Source: Cercis canadensis (Eukaryota > Streptophyta > Magnoliopsida > Fabales > Fabaceae). Taken from it: a stretch of 64,000 bases of DNA. Positions within the stretch are counted from its first letter, which is position 1. Each line of letters opens with the position of its first letter. Made by a program: the position numbers and the translations under genes. The stretch covers positions 300,530 through 364,529 of the forward strand of contig QAOA01001288.1 in NCBI GenBank assembly GCA_003255065.1. Direction: 5' to 3'. The notes beneath the pieces were generated by a model. The model worked only from the letters and a program-made list of their open reading frames with translations. It did no database searches and was not told the DNA's origin. Below are positions 11,748 to 23,916 of the stretch, one piece after another.

Positions 11748-12423
11748 ATGGCCAGACCACAACAGCGATACCGAGGCGTCCGACAAAGGCATTGGGGCTC
11801 TTGGGTCTCTGAAATTCGGCACCCTCTATTGTAAGTTCACCTTAGTTTCCACGCCCATGCACGTTTCATGCATCTTCTTCAGATGCACATTCCAAGGGGG
11901 AAACTAAAAATTGAAACTTTCCTTTTCTGTTTCTTTGTGCAGGAAGACTAGGATTTGGCTAGGTACTTTCGAAACGGCTGAAGATGCAGCTCGAGCCTAT
12001 GATGAAGCCGCGAGGCTAATGTGTGGTCCGAGGGCAAGGACCAATTTCCCTTACAACCCCAATGCATCTCAATCATCAACTTCAAAGCTTCTCTCAGCAA
12101 CTTTGACGGCTAAACTGCATAGGTGCTACATGGCTTCGCTGCAAATGACTAGACCATCATTACCAGAGCCTCAGAGAGTATCTTCCCCAAATGTAATCTC
12201 CACAAGCAAAAGCAACTTGGCTGGGAAAACCAGCGAAACAAATACAATGTTGCCAGAGAAGAGACCATCGGCGGTGGCAGAGCAAGAGTCAGAGGCGAAC
12301 TGGGTTGTGAAGAAGGTTAAAGTGGAAAGTGCTCAGCAGTTCAAGCCTCTTGAAGAAGATCATATAGAGCAAATGATAGCAGAGCTCCTTGATTACGGGT
12401 CTATTGAGCTCTGCTCTCTGTGA
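11748..12423 (+). CDS. ERF003: AP2/ERF transcription factor, ERF003-like (group V)
   Basis: A nuclear DNA-binding protein with one AP2/ERF domain. Exons are 11748-11830 and 11943-12423; the intron starts GTAAGT and ends TGCAG, splitting a Leu codon. The product is 187 residues. The AP2 domain spans about residues 8-64 and has [36 protein letters not shown] and TNFPYNPN. The opening [19 protein letters not shown] and an intron within the AP2 domain are typical of the ERF003 / SHINE-related group V, where SHINE members control cuticle wax and cutin. This protein looks like the ERF003 branch rather than SHN1 itself because of [10 protein letters not shown]. The C-terminal half is Ser/Thr-rich, then acidic, ending [15 protein letters not shown]. 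The start was chosen because the ERF003 N-terminus begins exactly at this ATG; longer upstream reading has no family support. The target genes are unknown. Confidence 0.93.
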
Positions 12424-15400
12424 TGTATAAGTAATGTAATGCCTCACTAGCCGTCATGTCAGTCAAACACTTTCTGCATTCTGCTGGTTCACATTCTTCT
12501 TGGCAATGCCGCTTATCTTGCTAATTTAACCCATTTTTCTCAACCTTCCCAGCCCTTTAGTTCCTCTGAGGTCCTAGAAATCTTGTTCTGAGTGACCCAT
12601 TAGCTAATGCTATATGTACAGCCAAATCTTGTAATCTATTAAAGTTGTTTATGTTCCATGGCCTCTGCAATTAGTGTTCGTAGTTGGAGATTAGTCTTTC
12701 ATCTGAAATGTAAGGGAAGGTTTGTCAAAGGCACAACTTTTTAGAGATTTGGCTATATCCCTTTATTTCAAAGATTGTAGAATTTTATGCACTGAGATTG
12801 CTCTTATTCTGACATAAGTGTCTTCCCATCCTTTGTAGTTTATATATTTTAATTAAAACAAATGAAAAACCGCAACTTATTTTACATTCTTATAATACCT
12901 ACAAGTATTGGATACCACTTCACTACAAATTCTGCCATTTCACATTGAAATGAAACCCCTATTTACATCTCCTCTGTACCTCTGCGTTTTTCGAGTCTCT
13001 GCTTTGGGAATCAATCACCCTGCAACTCGGTTAAGTGAACAGTTTCTACCCTGACTATTGAAGTAACTGTCAGTCGCCCCAGGTACCTCTTCACTGTGTA
13101 TTTAATGATATTTTGACTAAGCAACTCTGATAAAAGCGTCTATTTTCTGTCTTATGCTTAGCTAGATTAATTAAACAAGTACAGTATAGATTGCACAAAA
13201 GAAGTTAATATATATCCCTTCCTTAAATCTCTTCAAAGTGGAATTAGATACCAAATATTTGAACTTTACTATCTGAAGTATTGTGCATTGGTGCTTATGG
13301 AAACAAAATAGACTCAGTTGAGATCTTAGCGAGAAGCATAACATAGGGCCTTTTAGCCAAAAGGGGAAAAAAAAAGGAAGTATAACATATGATTTTCAAT
13401 TAATTCCTGTGGGCATGTATGTGGAACAACAAAATTTTGACCTAGTGAAGTAAAGATATGTTCATTGTTGTTGATGGGTAGGATGGCATATTGGAAGAAA
13501 AAGAATACCTTTTCAAATTGGTGCCTTTTGTTAGGGATTGCTGCTGCTAAAGAGAATGGACACTGAATGTGATTGAGTGGGAATTCTAATGATTTTATTA
13601 AGGGCCCATTTCTATCTCCAAAAGGTTTTCAGTTTCCTCCTAGTAACTCCTCTTTTTCTCCAAATTCCTCCCTTTCCCTCCCTCCCTCTCATCTTTTTCC
13701 TCCCCCACTAATGCAGCAAACCCAATTAATTGTTTCTGAAATTCACAGTGTCTTTCTCAAAAATATCATGGTCCCCTGTAGAGTACAGTATACCAACAAT
13801 CATTGATGCCATTTTATCAAAGTATAAATTAATGGCTCATTAACATTACTAAATACACTACAATGACTTATACGTGCAGCAAAACTAGGTACAGACATAG
13901 CTTTTGTTTCATGAGATAAGAGAAGAGAGTATTTTTTCTTCTTTTGGTTAAAGAAGAAGCCTGAAATTCAAAATTCTATTTCAAACAGAATATTTTAAAG
14001 GTTCAACACAAACTTGAAAACTTTAGAGTTATCAAAATCATTGATTCAATATGGTAGTCCTCAAATGGAGACAGTATCATCAAAGTGTGAAACATGGATG
14101 ATAAGTTTGATTGGCGACGATTTTACCCATATTTGAAAAGAGAATATGTCGTTTTCTGGCCACATATCCAGTTCTGGGAAGTTTTATCTGAGGTAACTTT
14201 CGTTTTATCTTTTACTATTTCGGTTTGTTACTTTTGTTATTCAAACCTATGTTCTGGGGTTGTTTTTCCTTTAGTTTTGAGTGGCTGTTAAGGCTTTTGC
14301 ATGAGTGATATTGGTTAGATTTCATGTCCTAATCATCTTTGATAGTTCCCTGTCAGCTTCATTAACTCAAGTTCTTATTCAGTTGAACACAATAATTAGG
14401 CTATTCTAGATTGTCACAGCTGCAATTCTCCACAATTATTATAACTTTAACAAAATTGCTCGTCCAACTACCATATGGTATAAGTGGAAATTATGGGAAA
14501 ATTATAAAATAATTATGAGTAAATTTCCATCTGAAATTGAACTGTGATTCATATGATTGCTACAATTTTCTTGTTCCCACACTAATGTTATCATGGATAA
14601 CAGTATTCTCTGTCAAAACAGAGGTGTTTGATGTTAGGAAATATCAGTTTATTTTTTCAGGGGGAAATGCAGAAAAATGAAAACTCCAGATCCAATTTGT
14701 ACACCAGACCCAATGACATAGACACAGCTCTCCTATAAAAGTTGTTAGTGCTTTCCTTGTTTTCTTATAGTTACAGCCATATTCTTTTGCATATTTAAGC
14801 ATAACAGCACATTTCATTCAATTTATTTAAGTGTTTCGGGCTTCAACTGGCTTCAGAAAAATATGTTGGCGTTTGTGAGTTTGGGTGTCCTATCTCTATC
14901 AGTTAAACTTCATGATTGTTCACCTGTTTTAGAATTGATTTTGTTCCCCACAACCATCAAATAATAAAGTAGTTTAGTTTCATTATTTTGCTTTACTTTT
15001 GAATCAGCAAAGTTGGTTTAAATCATGGCATGTTTGTGAGTTTTTCATCATTAAGAGTTTGAATCTTGTGACCTACAAGCACACTTTAAGGTTCACAGGA
15101 CCAACTACGTTTCCCATCTCAACAGATAGATGGAAGTTCAAGTTCAACAATTACTGAACTGGGTCAAATTTACTCTCTCTCTCTCTCTCTCTCTTTCCCT
15201 GTTGCAGAGACAAACAGAGAAAGAAGAAAGAAGGAAAGGGTAAATGCTTTTTGTTATCTAGGAATTCCTATTGATAAACTAAGTTAATTACTATTGAATG
15301 AGTTGATAGCTCGAAAAGACATTGATTTGGACCCATTTTGTCACTTTGACTTATCGTTGTTTTTATCATAACTCTGTTATTTAATATTGAAGTGCATCTT

Positions 15401-15999
15401 CTTTATGTTAGCTACAGTGGAGTGACCTTTATTTAGATTAACATTTCTCTTTGGTGTTGCATGCATATATATAGAATTCATCGCCATGAAGACTGCGTAG
15501 GGATGCTGGGGAAAAACATCAGATTCAACTATATATCTAACGAATACTTGAATTGTCATGTACAACGTTTAATCTTGAACTCTGAGGGAATTGTGGGTGT
15601 CCCATTTGTGTGAAGCATGTTCCTTGTGCATGATAAATCTGATCTTGTCCTTTTTACCTCGTCTCCTGTAGCTCCAAATTGACCATAATTATAGTATTCC
15701 CTACTCCAACTGTAACTGATTTGTATAGAACTTCCCAAATTTAGAACCACAACTGAGATCTGTTTGACTCTGTTGCAGGTTTGGTCATTCACTCTTATGA
15801 GGATTTTATCATACACCACAATGAAAAGAGGCCCCCCCATATATACTATTTGAGAATGTGCAGCCAGCTCTAAGAGGTGAAGTTGTAGCAAACACCTTTA
15901 TTTAAAAGGCTCTCTCAATTTGATGTTATGGTACAAAATCTTATTGAGGGTGTGCCCTAGAGTTGGGAACAGAGTGAAAAAAAAAAGGAAAAAGAAAAA
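12424..15999. other. Intergenic, no gene seen (left part of an 11.5-kb gene-poor interval)
   Basis: The first few hundred bases are the ERF 3' flank. Two open stretches (14094-14291 plus, 15556-15891 minus) carry no recognisable domain. A CT microsatellite lies at 15173-15194. Confidence 0.45.
15173..15194. repeat. (CT)11 microsatellite
   Basis: Perfect dinucleotide run of 22 bases. Confidence 0.95.
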
Positions 16000-16369
16000 G
16001 GTGAATGAAGGAGTCAAAGGTGAGATCTTCCTTAGAAGAAAAAGCAGTCAAAACCAATCATGGTGCACCCAATCATAGTGTATAGAATCTCTAGTTGAAA
16101 TGTTGATGAGTGAGAATCAAACATGGCCTTAATTAAACCCCTTTTTTATTTTTTTCCCATAAAAATGCACCATGTTTGCACAAGCTTATTTTGATTTTAA
16201 AAGAGGACCATCGTTTGTTATAGATGCGTTGGATCAGGTGAGGGTGAGTCATGCATAGAACCAAAAGGGGAAAAAGGTTTTGTCGAAAGTGAAAGAAAGA
16301 AAGGTTGGTGGCCTACTCGGCTGAAAAGCCAAAATACTTTCAAGGAGATGTTTTGGAGAATAAAAAGCT

Positions 16370-16435
16370 TTTTTTAAATAAAAAAAAAAAAATTTGTTGA
16401 GTGGAANTTAAAAAAAAAAAAATTGTTGAGTGGAA
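16370..16435. other. Single-N join with short direct duplication
   Basis: The N is at 16407. An A-run followed by TTGTTGAGTGGAA lies on both sides (upstream copy with one extra T). Read as overlapping contig ends left unmerged. Confidence 0.7.
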
Positions 16436-16635
16436 GGTGATATTTTTGTTTGAAGCACACAAGACAAGGACAAGCAATGAAACAAATTAAGTTGTAAGTT
16501 AATTCCATAACATTTGGTTTAGGTTTAGGAGTACATGACATGTCTCAAATTTGGTGTTTCCCAATCCCTTCACATGCTGGAATGCGAATGCATGTGCAGC
16601 ATACTTTGATTTGATCCAACCACATGCTCCTAACA

Positions 16636-16640
<5 letters not shown>

Positions 16641-16688
<48 letters not shown>
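16641..16688. repeat. (AT)24 microsatellite
   Basis: Perfect dinucleotide run of 48 bases. Confidence 0.95.
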
Positions 16689-16693
<5 letters not shown>

Positions 16694-16900
16694 CTAATTA
16701 TAAAAAATATATAAATATTCAACAAATACATTAGCCCATAAATCTAACTTCTATTTAGCCCATGTAAATGACCCTTAGAAACTAAATGAGTCCAATTCAA
16801 CTAATGAAAATAATATATCAAACATAAAAAATAAAAAGAAGACAAATTCTCATGGTCCTCTACTTTGGTAAATCCCCAAATTGAAACATCCCAAAACACA

Positions 16901-17037
16901 ACCTCAACCTCCCTTGAAATGTCTCTCTTGGAAGCAAGCCCCAGAAAATGTGCTCAAATTCAAGGCAANACCTCAACCTCTCTTGCAGTGTCTCTCTTGG
17001 AAGCAAGCCCCAGAAAATGTGCTCAAATTCAAGGCAA
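16901..17037. repeat. 68-bp direct duplication around a single N
   Basis: The N is at 16969. The 68 bases 16901-16968 recur at 16970-17037 with three mismatches near the start (CCCTTGAAATG against TCTTGCAGTG). Both copies share GTCTCTCTTGGAAGCAAGCC and the end AATTCAAGGCAA. Because one copy stops exactly at the N and the next begins exactly after it, this is read as two overlapping, slightly different contigs rather than a biological tandem. Confidence 0.8.
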
Positions 17038-17214
17038 ATATTCTCTTCTATCTCGCCCTCCTGTCTCTCTCTCTCTCTCTCGCCCTCCTTCTCTCCACCG
17101 CTCTCTTCCTCGCTCTCTAGCCCTCCTCCTCTCCGACGCTTTCCTTCCCAAATCAGGCCAAAAAAAAAACTCTCTGATGCTTCCCTACCCAAACCTGACA
17201 AAAAAAAAAGATTA

Positions 17215-17312
17215 AAAATGTATGTGTTTCTTAAAAGGAGACACGTTTAGCGTTTCGGAACTATCTTCAAAATGGGTACGCCCCCCAATTTACCGTTTCG
17301 GTGCTACAGATC
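17215..17312. mobile_element. Fragment related to the transposon-like segment at 2122-2783
   Basis: Shares TTAGCGTTTC and AAAATGGGTACG, followed by an AATTT..CGT.TCGG.GCT pattern, with the right half of 2122-2783, in the same order. It ends CCGTTTCGGTGCTACAG, whose reverse complement resembles the left end of that segment. No target duplication was identified, so only a fragment is called. Confidence 0.4.
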
Positions 17313-17558
17313 TTAACATCATACATACAGACAAGACAACCATGACAATGCAACACACTTCCCAATCTGGTTGAATTCTTGTACCATTCCTAAAACTTCT
17401 TTCTGCACGTATATCAAATACAACTCTGCTATTTGATAGGCCCTAAATCATATGGGTATTTAATTTTTTTTTATTATATAGATAATTTTTTTTTAATTTA
17501 ATATTGTATAAGTTATCAGGACGTATTTTTATTTTTTCTTCTAAACTGCTCAAGGAGT

Positions 17559-17581
17559 TTTTTTTTTTTTTNTTTTTTTTT
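17559..17581. other. Single N within a poly-T run
   Basis: The N at 17572 interrupts a T homopolymer on both sides. A longer duplication cannot be judged here. Confidence 0.6.
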
Positions 17582-17803
17582 GGGCTACAAATGGAGTATA
17601 AGTATTACAGTTTTTGTTTTTGTTGAGGCTCCATGTAAGTAAGATCTTAGTGGGCCTGGACTCTGGAGCCTGTAACGGCCCATCAGCTACAGTATATTAT
17701 AAACGTAGCAGCCAAAGCCTATTAACGGTCCTAAGAGACTATAACCAACTCTCTCATCAGCCATGGATCGCATCGTTAATTTTAAGTTTGGATTGTTTAA
17801 AAT

Positions 17804-18176
17804 TTGGATCTGGTTTGTATAAACTTAAATTAAGACTTGAATTTTGAAGCCAGTTTTAAAGATTGAACTTTTTTTATCCAACTCTGATTTGGGTTGGCCC
17901 GTTTAGTAATCGGGCCTAATGCAGACTTAATAATAATAATAACAATAAAAGAAGCTATGCCTTCTAATAGATCCTATCCTAGAAGTGGTNTTGGATCTGG
18001 TTTGTATAAACTTAAATTAAGACTTGAATTTTGAAGCCGGTTTTAAAGATTGAACTTTTTTTATCCAACTCTGATTTGGGTTGGCCCGTTTAGTAATCAG
18101 GCCTAATGCAGACCTAATAATAATAATAACAATAAAAGAAGCTATGCCTTCTAATAGATCCTATCCTAGAAGTGGT
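17804..18176. repeat. 186-bp direct duplication around a single N
   Basis: The N is at 17990. 17804-17989 and 17991-18176 are the same 186 bases with three mismatches (for example GAAGCCAG against GAAGCCGG, and AATCGGGCC against AATCAGGCC). Both copies end AGAAGTGGT. Read as two overlapping or allelic contigs joined without merging. The content is non-coding. Confidence 0.85.
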
Positions 18177-18616
18177 ACGGGCCTATGGCATTGGGCATTT
18201 TCTGTATCCTTCCTAATTAATGTGTAGAAAAATCTTCTTCTCCTTCAATTTAATTTCATAATGTGTTTATTATCAATAAAAGAGTTTTTTGAAGAGGAGA
18301 TATTCAAACAATTTTAAAAACAAAGAAAGAAATACGACTTAAAATCATATGTTGATGCATGTCTTGTTTTTGATAAATGTTTTTTAATGACGACACTCTC
18401 TAAGAAGACAATTTTGGTTGAAAAATGTCTGCCATTATATTCTTCTTATGAAAAGTAGAAAGAACTAATTAATTCGGAAGGTATGTGTGTTGAATTAAAA
18501 AGATAAAACGAAAGAAGATCATAAAATCTATTGAAATGAATATTTAATTAATTATGCCTTGATACATGACTTAATTGCCACTCAATTTTCCTTTTGGTGC
18601 AAAGAACACCATCATC

Positions 18617-18621
<5 letters not shown>

Positions 18622-18649
<28 letters not shown>
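18622..18649. repeat. (TG)14 microsatellite
   Basis: Perfect dinucleotide run of 28 bases. Confidence 0.95.
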
Positions 18650-18901
18650 ATGATATTCATATATAGTTGTTAACTAACATTAATCGCACAGCTAGCGTAT
18701 AGACCCCGGTGGAGAATAGACGCAGGTGGTCAAAGAAAAGACTCAAACTCAACATACTGTAACCTTTCCTTAAAATTACTAATAGGCGTTTACTTTGACC
18801 ATTAGTCTTCCGTGTTACCAAACAGTACCAACTACGTACCAAGTCTCGTCTCTATTACTCTAAATCATAGTGGAAAAACTTTTCAAATCTGAAGGCCATA
18901 C

Positions 18902-18922
18902 ATATATATATATATATATATA
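18902..18922. repeat. (AT)n microsatellite
   Basis: Perfect alternating AT run of 21 bases. Confidence 0.9.
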
Positions 18923-19450
18923 TTATATAATTAATCAGTCTATACTCTTGGTTAAAAGGCATATATTGTTTATTTATAGAATAAATTCAAAGCTAATATG
19001 CTCCAAACATTCTATTAAAAACATTTTATTTAAGGTGTGTCTAATTAATAATAAAAATAATGTTTCTTGGTGCATTAGTTTAATTAACAGCAGTGCGAAG
19101 CATATAAAACCAATTGAAGAAATTCCACCTGCTACAGTACCAAATTTTGCAGGCATTATCCTGTTCATTAGCTGAAATTGGGGTTCTAGAGAAAAAAAGG
19201 ATTTGATTTTGTTGAAGTCGGTGACGAAGGTTAAGACTCAAGAGAGTAGTAGCACGTGGTGGACCTCTATAATGCATGTTTTTGTGAGCAACAAGGTATA
19301 GTGACGGATCAAAAAGTGAGGCATGGCCATGGGCACACATTACACAAGGGGATACTCCTTCTCCTTCCTTGTCCATCAATAATCACAGACACAAGGATTG
19401 AGAGTGCTTATCATATTCAACCCAACCCTACCCAACCCAATAATTAATCA

Positions 19451-22400
19451 TTCAAAATATATAATGCACATATATAAAGTTTCTGCATAATCTAGTGATG
19501 ACCATTTCCATAAAACTCGTCGTTCCGTGATTGTTCTTACTCACTAGTATTAAATGCTAAGCCTAAATAATAGTTACTCATGTCATGGCATCTCACTACT
19601 AAAGCAGCATTAAACGCATGCTGCCCATAATGAAGACGGCTGCTACTGCTAGACGTGTTCTTATTTTCTAGTCTTAGGTCAAAGTCTTTCACCACGTGTT
19701 CACCCCCAATACTGTTTTCTTACCTGGCGTTTTGAGTTGTAGCCCCGCTTCCGTTTGTCGTTTTTCCCTGATTGAGTTATCCGCTAATTATATGTCCTCT
19801 TACTTTCCTGTCGTTTAATTATTTAGGCTCTACCTATGGGATATGTTTGTGATGAAAAAGAAAGGGTATATATGGTGGGTTCCAAGTTAATGGAATATAT
19901 ATATATATAGTGTAAAAAGAAGATGGAATTTTGGTATATATGTGTTAGATCTTCCTAGTTGAGCAAATACAGCTTGCACGCATCAAAATCGGCATACGTA
20001 ACAAGTTGCGCAATGGCAATTAATGGCAACTTGTTCGTATCCCCAACTTGTATTAGGTTAAACTCCAATACCCAGTAGCACTCGGTGGTTTCCTCCATCT
20101 TCTTTTTTAACTATGCACTGCCTTAAAAAATTGACCCATTGACCCATCATGCCAACTAGACTCAAAGGCTTCCGAAACCTAATATAAAGGCCACGAAATG
20201 TTTAACTCCAACAGTAAAAACTAACAAAAGAAAAAAAATCAGTGTGAGGAAAGTTTGACCCATTCGCCTGTTATCCCTTCTGTTAACCTAATTTCTGAGC
20301 AAAACCAAATAAAAATATCTATCATAGTTAACAATCTCCAACAATTTAAACTAAAACCCAAAAATAAAAGAGTACTAAGAGGGAAGTTTCTTGATGGTTT
20401 CGTGGAAAATTCGAGAAAAAAATGATGCTTATCCAATCTCATTAAATTGGTCTAGCACGAAGGAAACAAGAGGGAGCAGCTGAATACGTATAGGAGAAGG
20501 GATTGTACTCAAGCCTAATGTTTATTTCAGAAAACCAGCTGGCTAAGAAGACAGGCTATAAAGTGTGATGTTGCCAATCAAGGATCGATCCTTGTTTATG
20601 GTTGATGATTTATTCTTTAGTGATTTGAGAAATGAAAAACCTGGGACACCTTTTTAATTCGTTAGAAAACTGGGGCATGGCTGTTTGTTGAATTGGATAC
20701 CATTCACACTAGATGCTACGAGTGTGATAGTCACACAACCTCTCAATCTCTACACTAAAATTAATTAAGCGTATAATAATTATGATTAAAAGAAGCTAGT
20801 GTTACCTTTTTCTTTTTGAGAAAAAGTAAAGCTTTACAACTCATAAAATTACAATGATATAGATAGTAACTAGATTATATTTTCCATCAACACTTGAGGC
20901 AAAAGTGATTGTCAACTTCCTGGAATGATATATTGTACCCATCCAAACATCCTAACCATTTAATAGTATTTAATTTTTTTTAGATGCATGACTTAACTAA
21001 GTTTAAATCTTAATGCATGTGTAATGAGAGAACGTCAAAGTTATGAGAGAAAATGAACATCGACAAGTTCTTATCCTACCTAATAACATTAATTAATATT
21101 TATGGCAATCTATCAGTTATCGTAAATTAGGTTGCCACAAGTAAATTAGCTCGAATGTTCCATCTCCTAGCTAGCCATAAGTAGAGGCGCAGACCCACAT
21201 GCAGTACACCCGTGAGTACCAGGGTACCAGTCATATAATCAATGGCTACTAAATAATAAACCAGATGGTCTAACTAACATGAAGTGAATTGTATTTGATT
21301 AATGGACAATCTTAAATCTTTAGTTTACACTTTGCACCCTGCACTGCAGTCCCCACCTCTCCCCTCTGCTTGGCGAGTTTGACCTTTTAAATAATAACAA
21401 TCACGAATATACGAAATTGAGACAGATAGTATATATATATGACCAATGTTATTAAATTAAATGTGTTACTTAATTATTACCAAGTTATTTCCCGAAAACT
21501 CAACATTAATATATAAAGGGCAGGGTGTATGATTAATTTCTTCTATAAATGCCAATGTCAATCGGTAAAATTAAGAAAAACTACGTACAAAAATGTTTTT
21601 TTCCTTTATTTTAAGGAAAATTCGGAAGAGGACCGTCTTATATATAGTTGACAAGCCATCTATGAGTGACAAGGAATTGGCAAGAAATTGAAATGAATAT
21701 GGAGTTTTACTTTTACCCAATGAATCCTTATCCAACGCAAATAGATGACAATCACTTACCTGAAAACGGCATTACATAATATAAACTGCTCCCACCTGGC
21801 TTTCGCACACGCTTTAAGACTTAACGTACGCGTTTAAAATTCAAACGGCAAGAACTGAGATTAATTGTTTTGCAAAAATTCTGCGCTTTACTTTGACTTT
21901 TTTAATTGGCCATTATTTATTTTACCATGCATATTATACTAATTATTTTCTTTATTGGTTATTCGATCGGCGTATGGAATAATATATATATATATTTGGG
22001 GAAGATGCAAGGTAATAATAAGTGATCCAGAGTCAAAAAAGGGTTTGCAGTTGTGGACAAATTAAGATGAGGAATATCTTGAACAGGAACAGTGTTTTTC
22101 TCTTTCCTTGGTTCTCTTTTCAGTTTTCATTTTCACATAGTATAGTTTCCAAGACTTTCCAGCTGGAGAGGAGCTGCAGTGGAAAATTGTAATTAACAAG
22201 GCCACGAGCTTATTGCCAAAAAAGTTAACCGTTGTACCATATGAGCTTGTTTTCCCAGTGGGATATCAACTTTTTTCTCTTGCAGTTCACACCAACCTTT
22301 GCTTCCGGCTTTGATATGATGTGTCGGTAAACTAAACTAACGCTATCCCATCCTTCACTCTAACACCAGATTATTCAATTCTTCATTGGACACATCTAAT

Positions 22401-23916
22401 TAAAGCGAGTTCCATATATAGAAAGTTTGCAAACTCATTGTTTTCTAATTCCTATTTCTTGTACCTTTTAGGGTTTATTCCTCAACCTGGATTATAATTT
22501 GATTATACCCCTAACATGAGACTTGTGCTTTACATACATTACCAACTTAATTAAACGATTTAGGGAAAAACGTTTTGGTTAGTATTAGTATTTGAAGTGA
22601 GGAATAGGATAATACAAATCGAAATTTGATCCCAATGAAATAGTTTTAGAGGGGAGAAAAATAAAAGAAATAGTTAGTGGGGAGGCAACCAGTCCATGTA
22701 TTATTATTGTGGCCTATCAATTTCTAACCTGTCCCAGTCCCACCAAGAACTAGAAAAAAACATCCAAAAGTCGGTTCAGTTAATTGAAGGTGTGTTTAGC
22801 ATAACTTGGGATTTTGTTATTAAATATAGGTTAACACTGAATTATTCAGTTTCTCAACTTTTCACATCAACACAATATCTAATTTTAGGTTTAATTTTAA
22901 TTAAGAATATCCCTTTCTTTTTGGGTTAAAGACCCGTTAAAGCAATGTAGATTAGAAACTCATTGGCCTTGTAAATTGTAGTTGAATTTTGGATAAAATT
23001 TAAGTAAAATTGTTTAAGTGCTTTTAGTGTTGTTCTTTTATTAAAATATAATATGTATATTACTTTTTACATCTTAGTGTCACTTTACCTATATTAAAAC
23101 ATTTTGTTAAATAGTGTTAATAAACACAATAAAATTCATGAAAAACCAAAAAAAAAAAAAAAAATACAAGAATTGTGGTTGTCTNAAAAAACACAAGAAT
23201 TGTGGTTGTCTTGGTCCCACCCCTGGTTGTCATTGCTTGAGGCTCTATAATTCTTCTAATCCCACTGCACAAGAAGAGAGGAGAGGAATTTAAATTTTAC
23301 AAAGATCTCAAATTCTCCAAGAACACAAATCGGTGTCTTTGCTTTTAATAATTTACTTAATTTTTTTCGTCTACACCTTTCAACTCCATGCTTTTATGCT
23401 ACCTCAAATAATTCTACCTTGATGACATTTCTACCTCAAATAGATGCCGGTGAGGAAGGCAGATGTGATATGAGTATGGCATCACCGTATCATACTAACC
23501 GGGCACCACCAAAAAGTCGTGTGCTAATAGGGAAAAACCAGAGAGTTAAGATGTTGTGTTCTAAGTTTTAACAGCAGGAACGGTGAAATAACGTGAGAAA
23601 GGTAAAAAGAGGATAAGGTGGTGATATAAAAAATAATACGCCATTAAAACGAAATATCACCACAAGCATCTAAGGCTTTATCCTTGAATCTTCTCCCTCG
23701 TCTGTCAGTCCAAAATGTAATTTATTTTGTTTTAATACATGGAAGCAATTAGTCAGAGTCTTCCTCTCTGTCTCCCCATAAAAGCCCCTCCCACTTCCTT
23801 TTTGTCTTCCATACCCACCCACGTCTCCTTCTCCAAAACCCCTACAACAGATTTCTCTTCGCACATTCTCAAACCCGCACATAATAATTTAATAACAAAA
23901 TCAACTACAACTGCAA
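19451..23916. other. Intergenic, no gene seen (right part of the gene-poor interval)
   Basis: AT-rich. Contains a single-N join at 23185. The final 200 bases before 23917 are C/A-rich and likely the 5' UTR of the DUF868 gene. I see no domain, tRNA fold or complete transposon. Confidence 0.45.
23154..23211. other. Single-N join with short direct duplication
   Basis: The N is at 23185. ACAAGAATTGTGGTTGTCT, preceded by an A-run, lies on both sides. The upstream copy ends exactly at the N. Confidence 0.75.

Larger units (their letters stand above)
16000..19450. other. Intergenic, repeat- and join-rich, no gene seen
   Basis: Holds four isolated N's (16407, 16969, 17572, 17990), the long AT and TG microsatellites, a strongly pyrimidine-rich tract at about 17042-17155 and a fragment (17215-17312) related to the 2122-2783 element. 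Overlapping open frames across 16860-17250 are caused by the pyrimidine tract and cross an N; they are not coding. Confidence 0.5.

Noticed and set aside
15556-15891. 111-codon minus-strand open frame
   Set aside because: No recognisable domain or splice partners; probably chance.
16860-17250. Several overlapping open frames on both strands
   Set aside because: They cross a single N and a duplicated pyrimidine-rich tract; the lack of stops comes from base composition.
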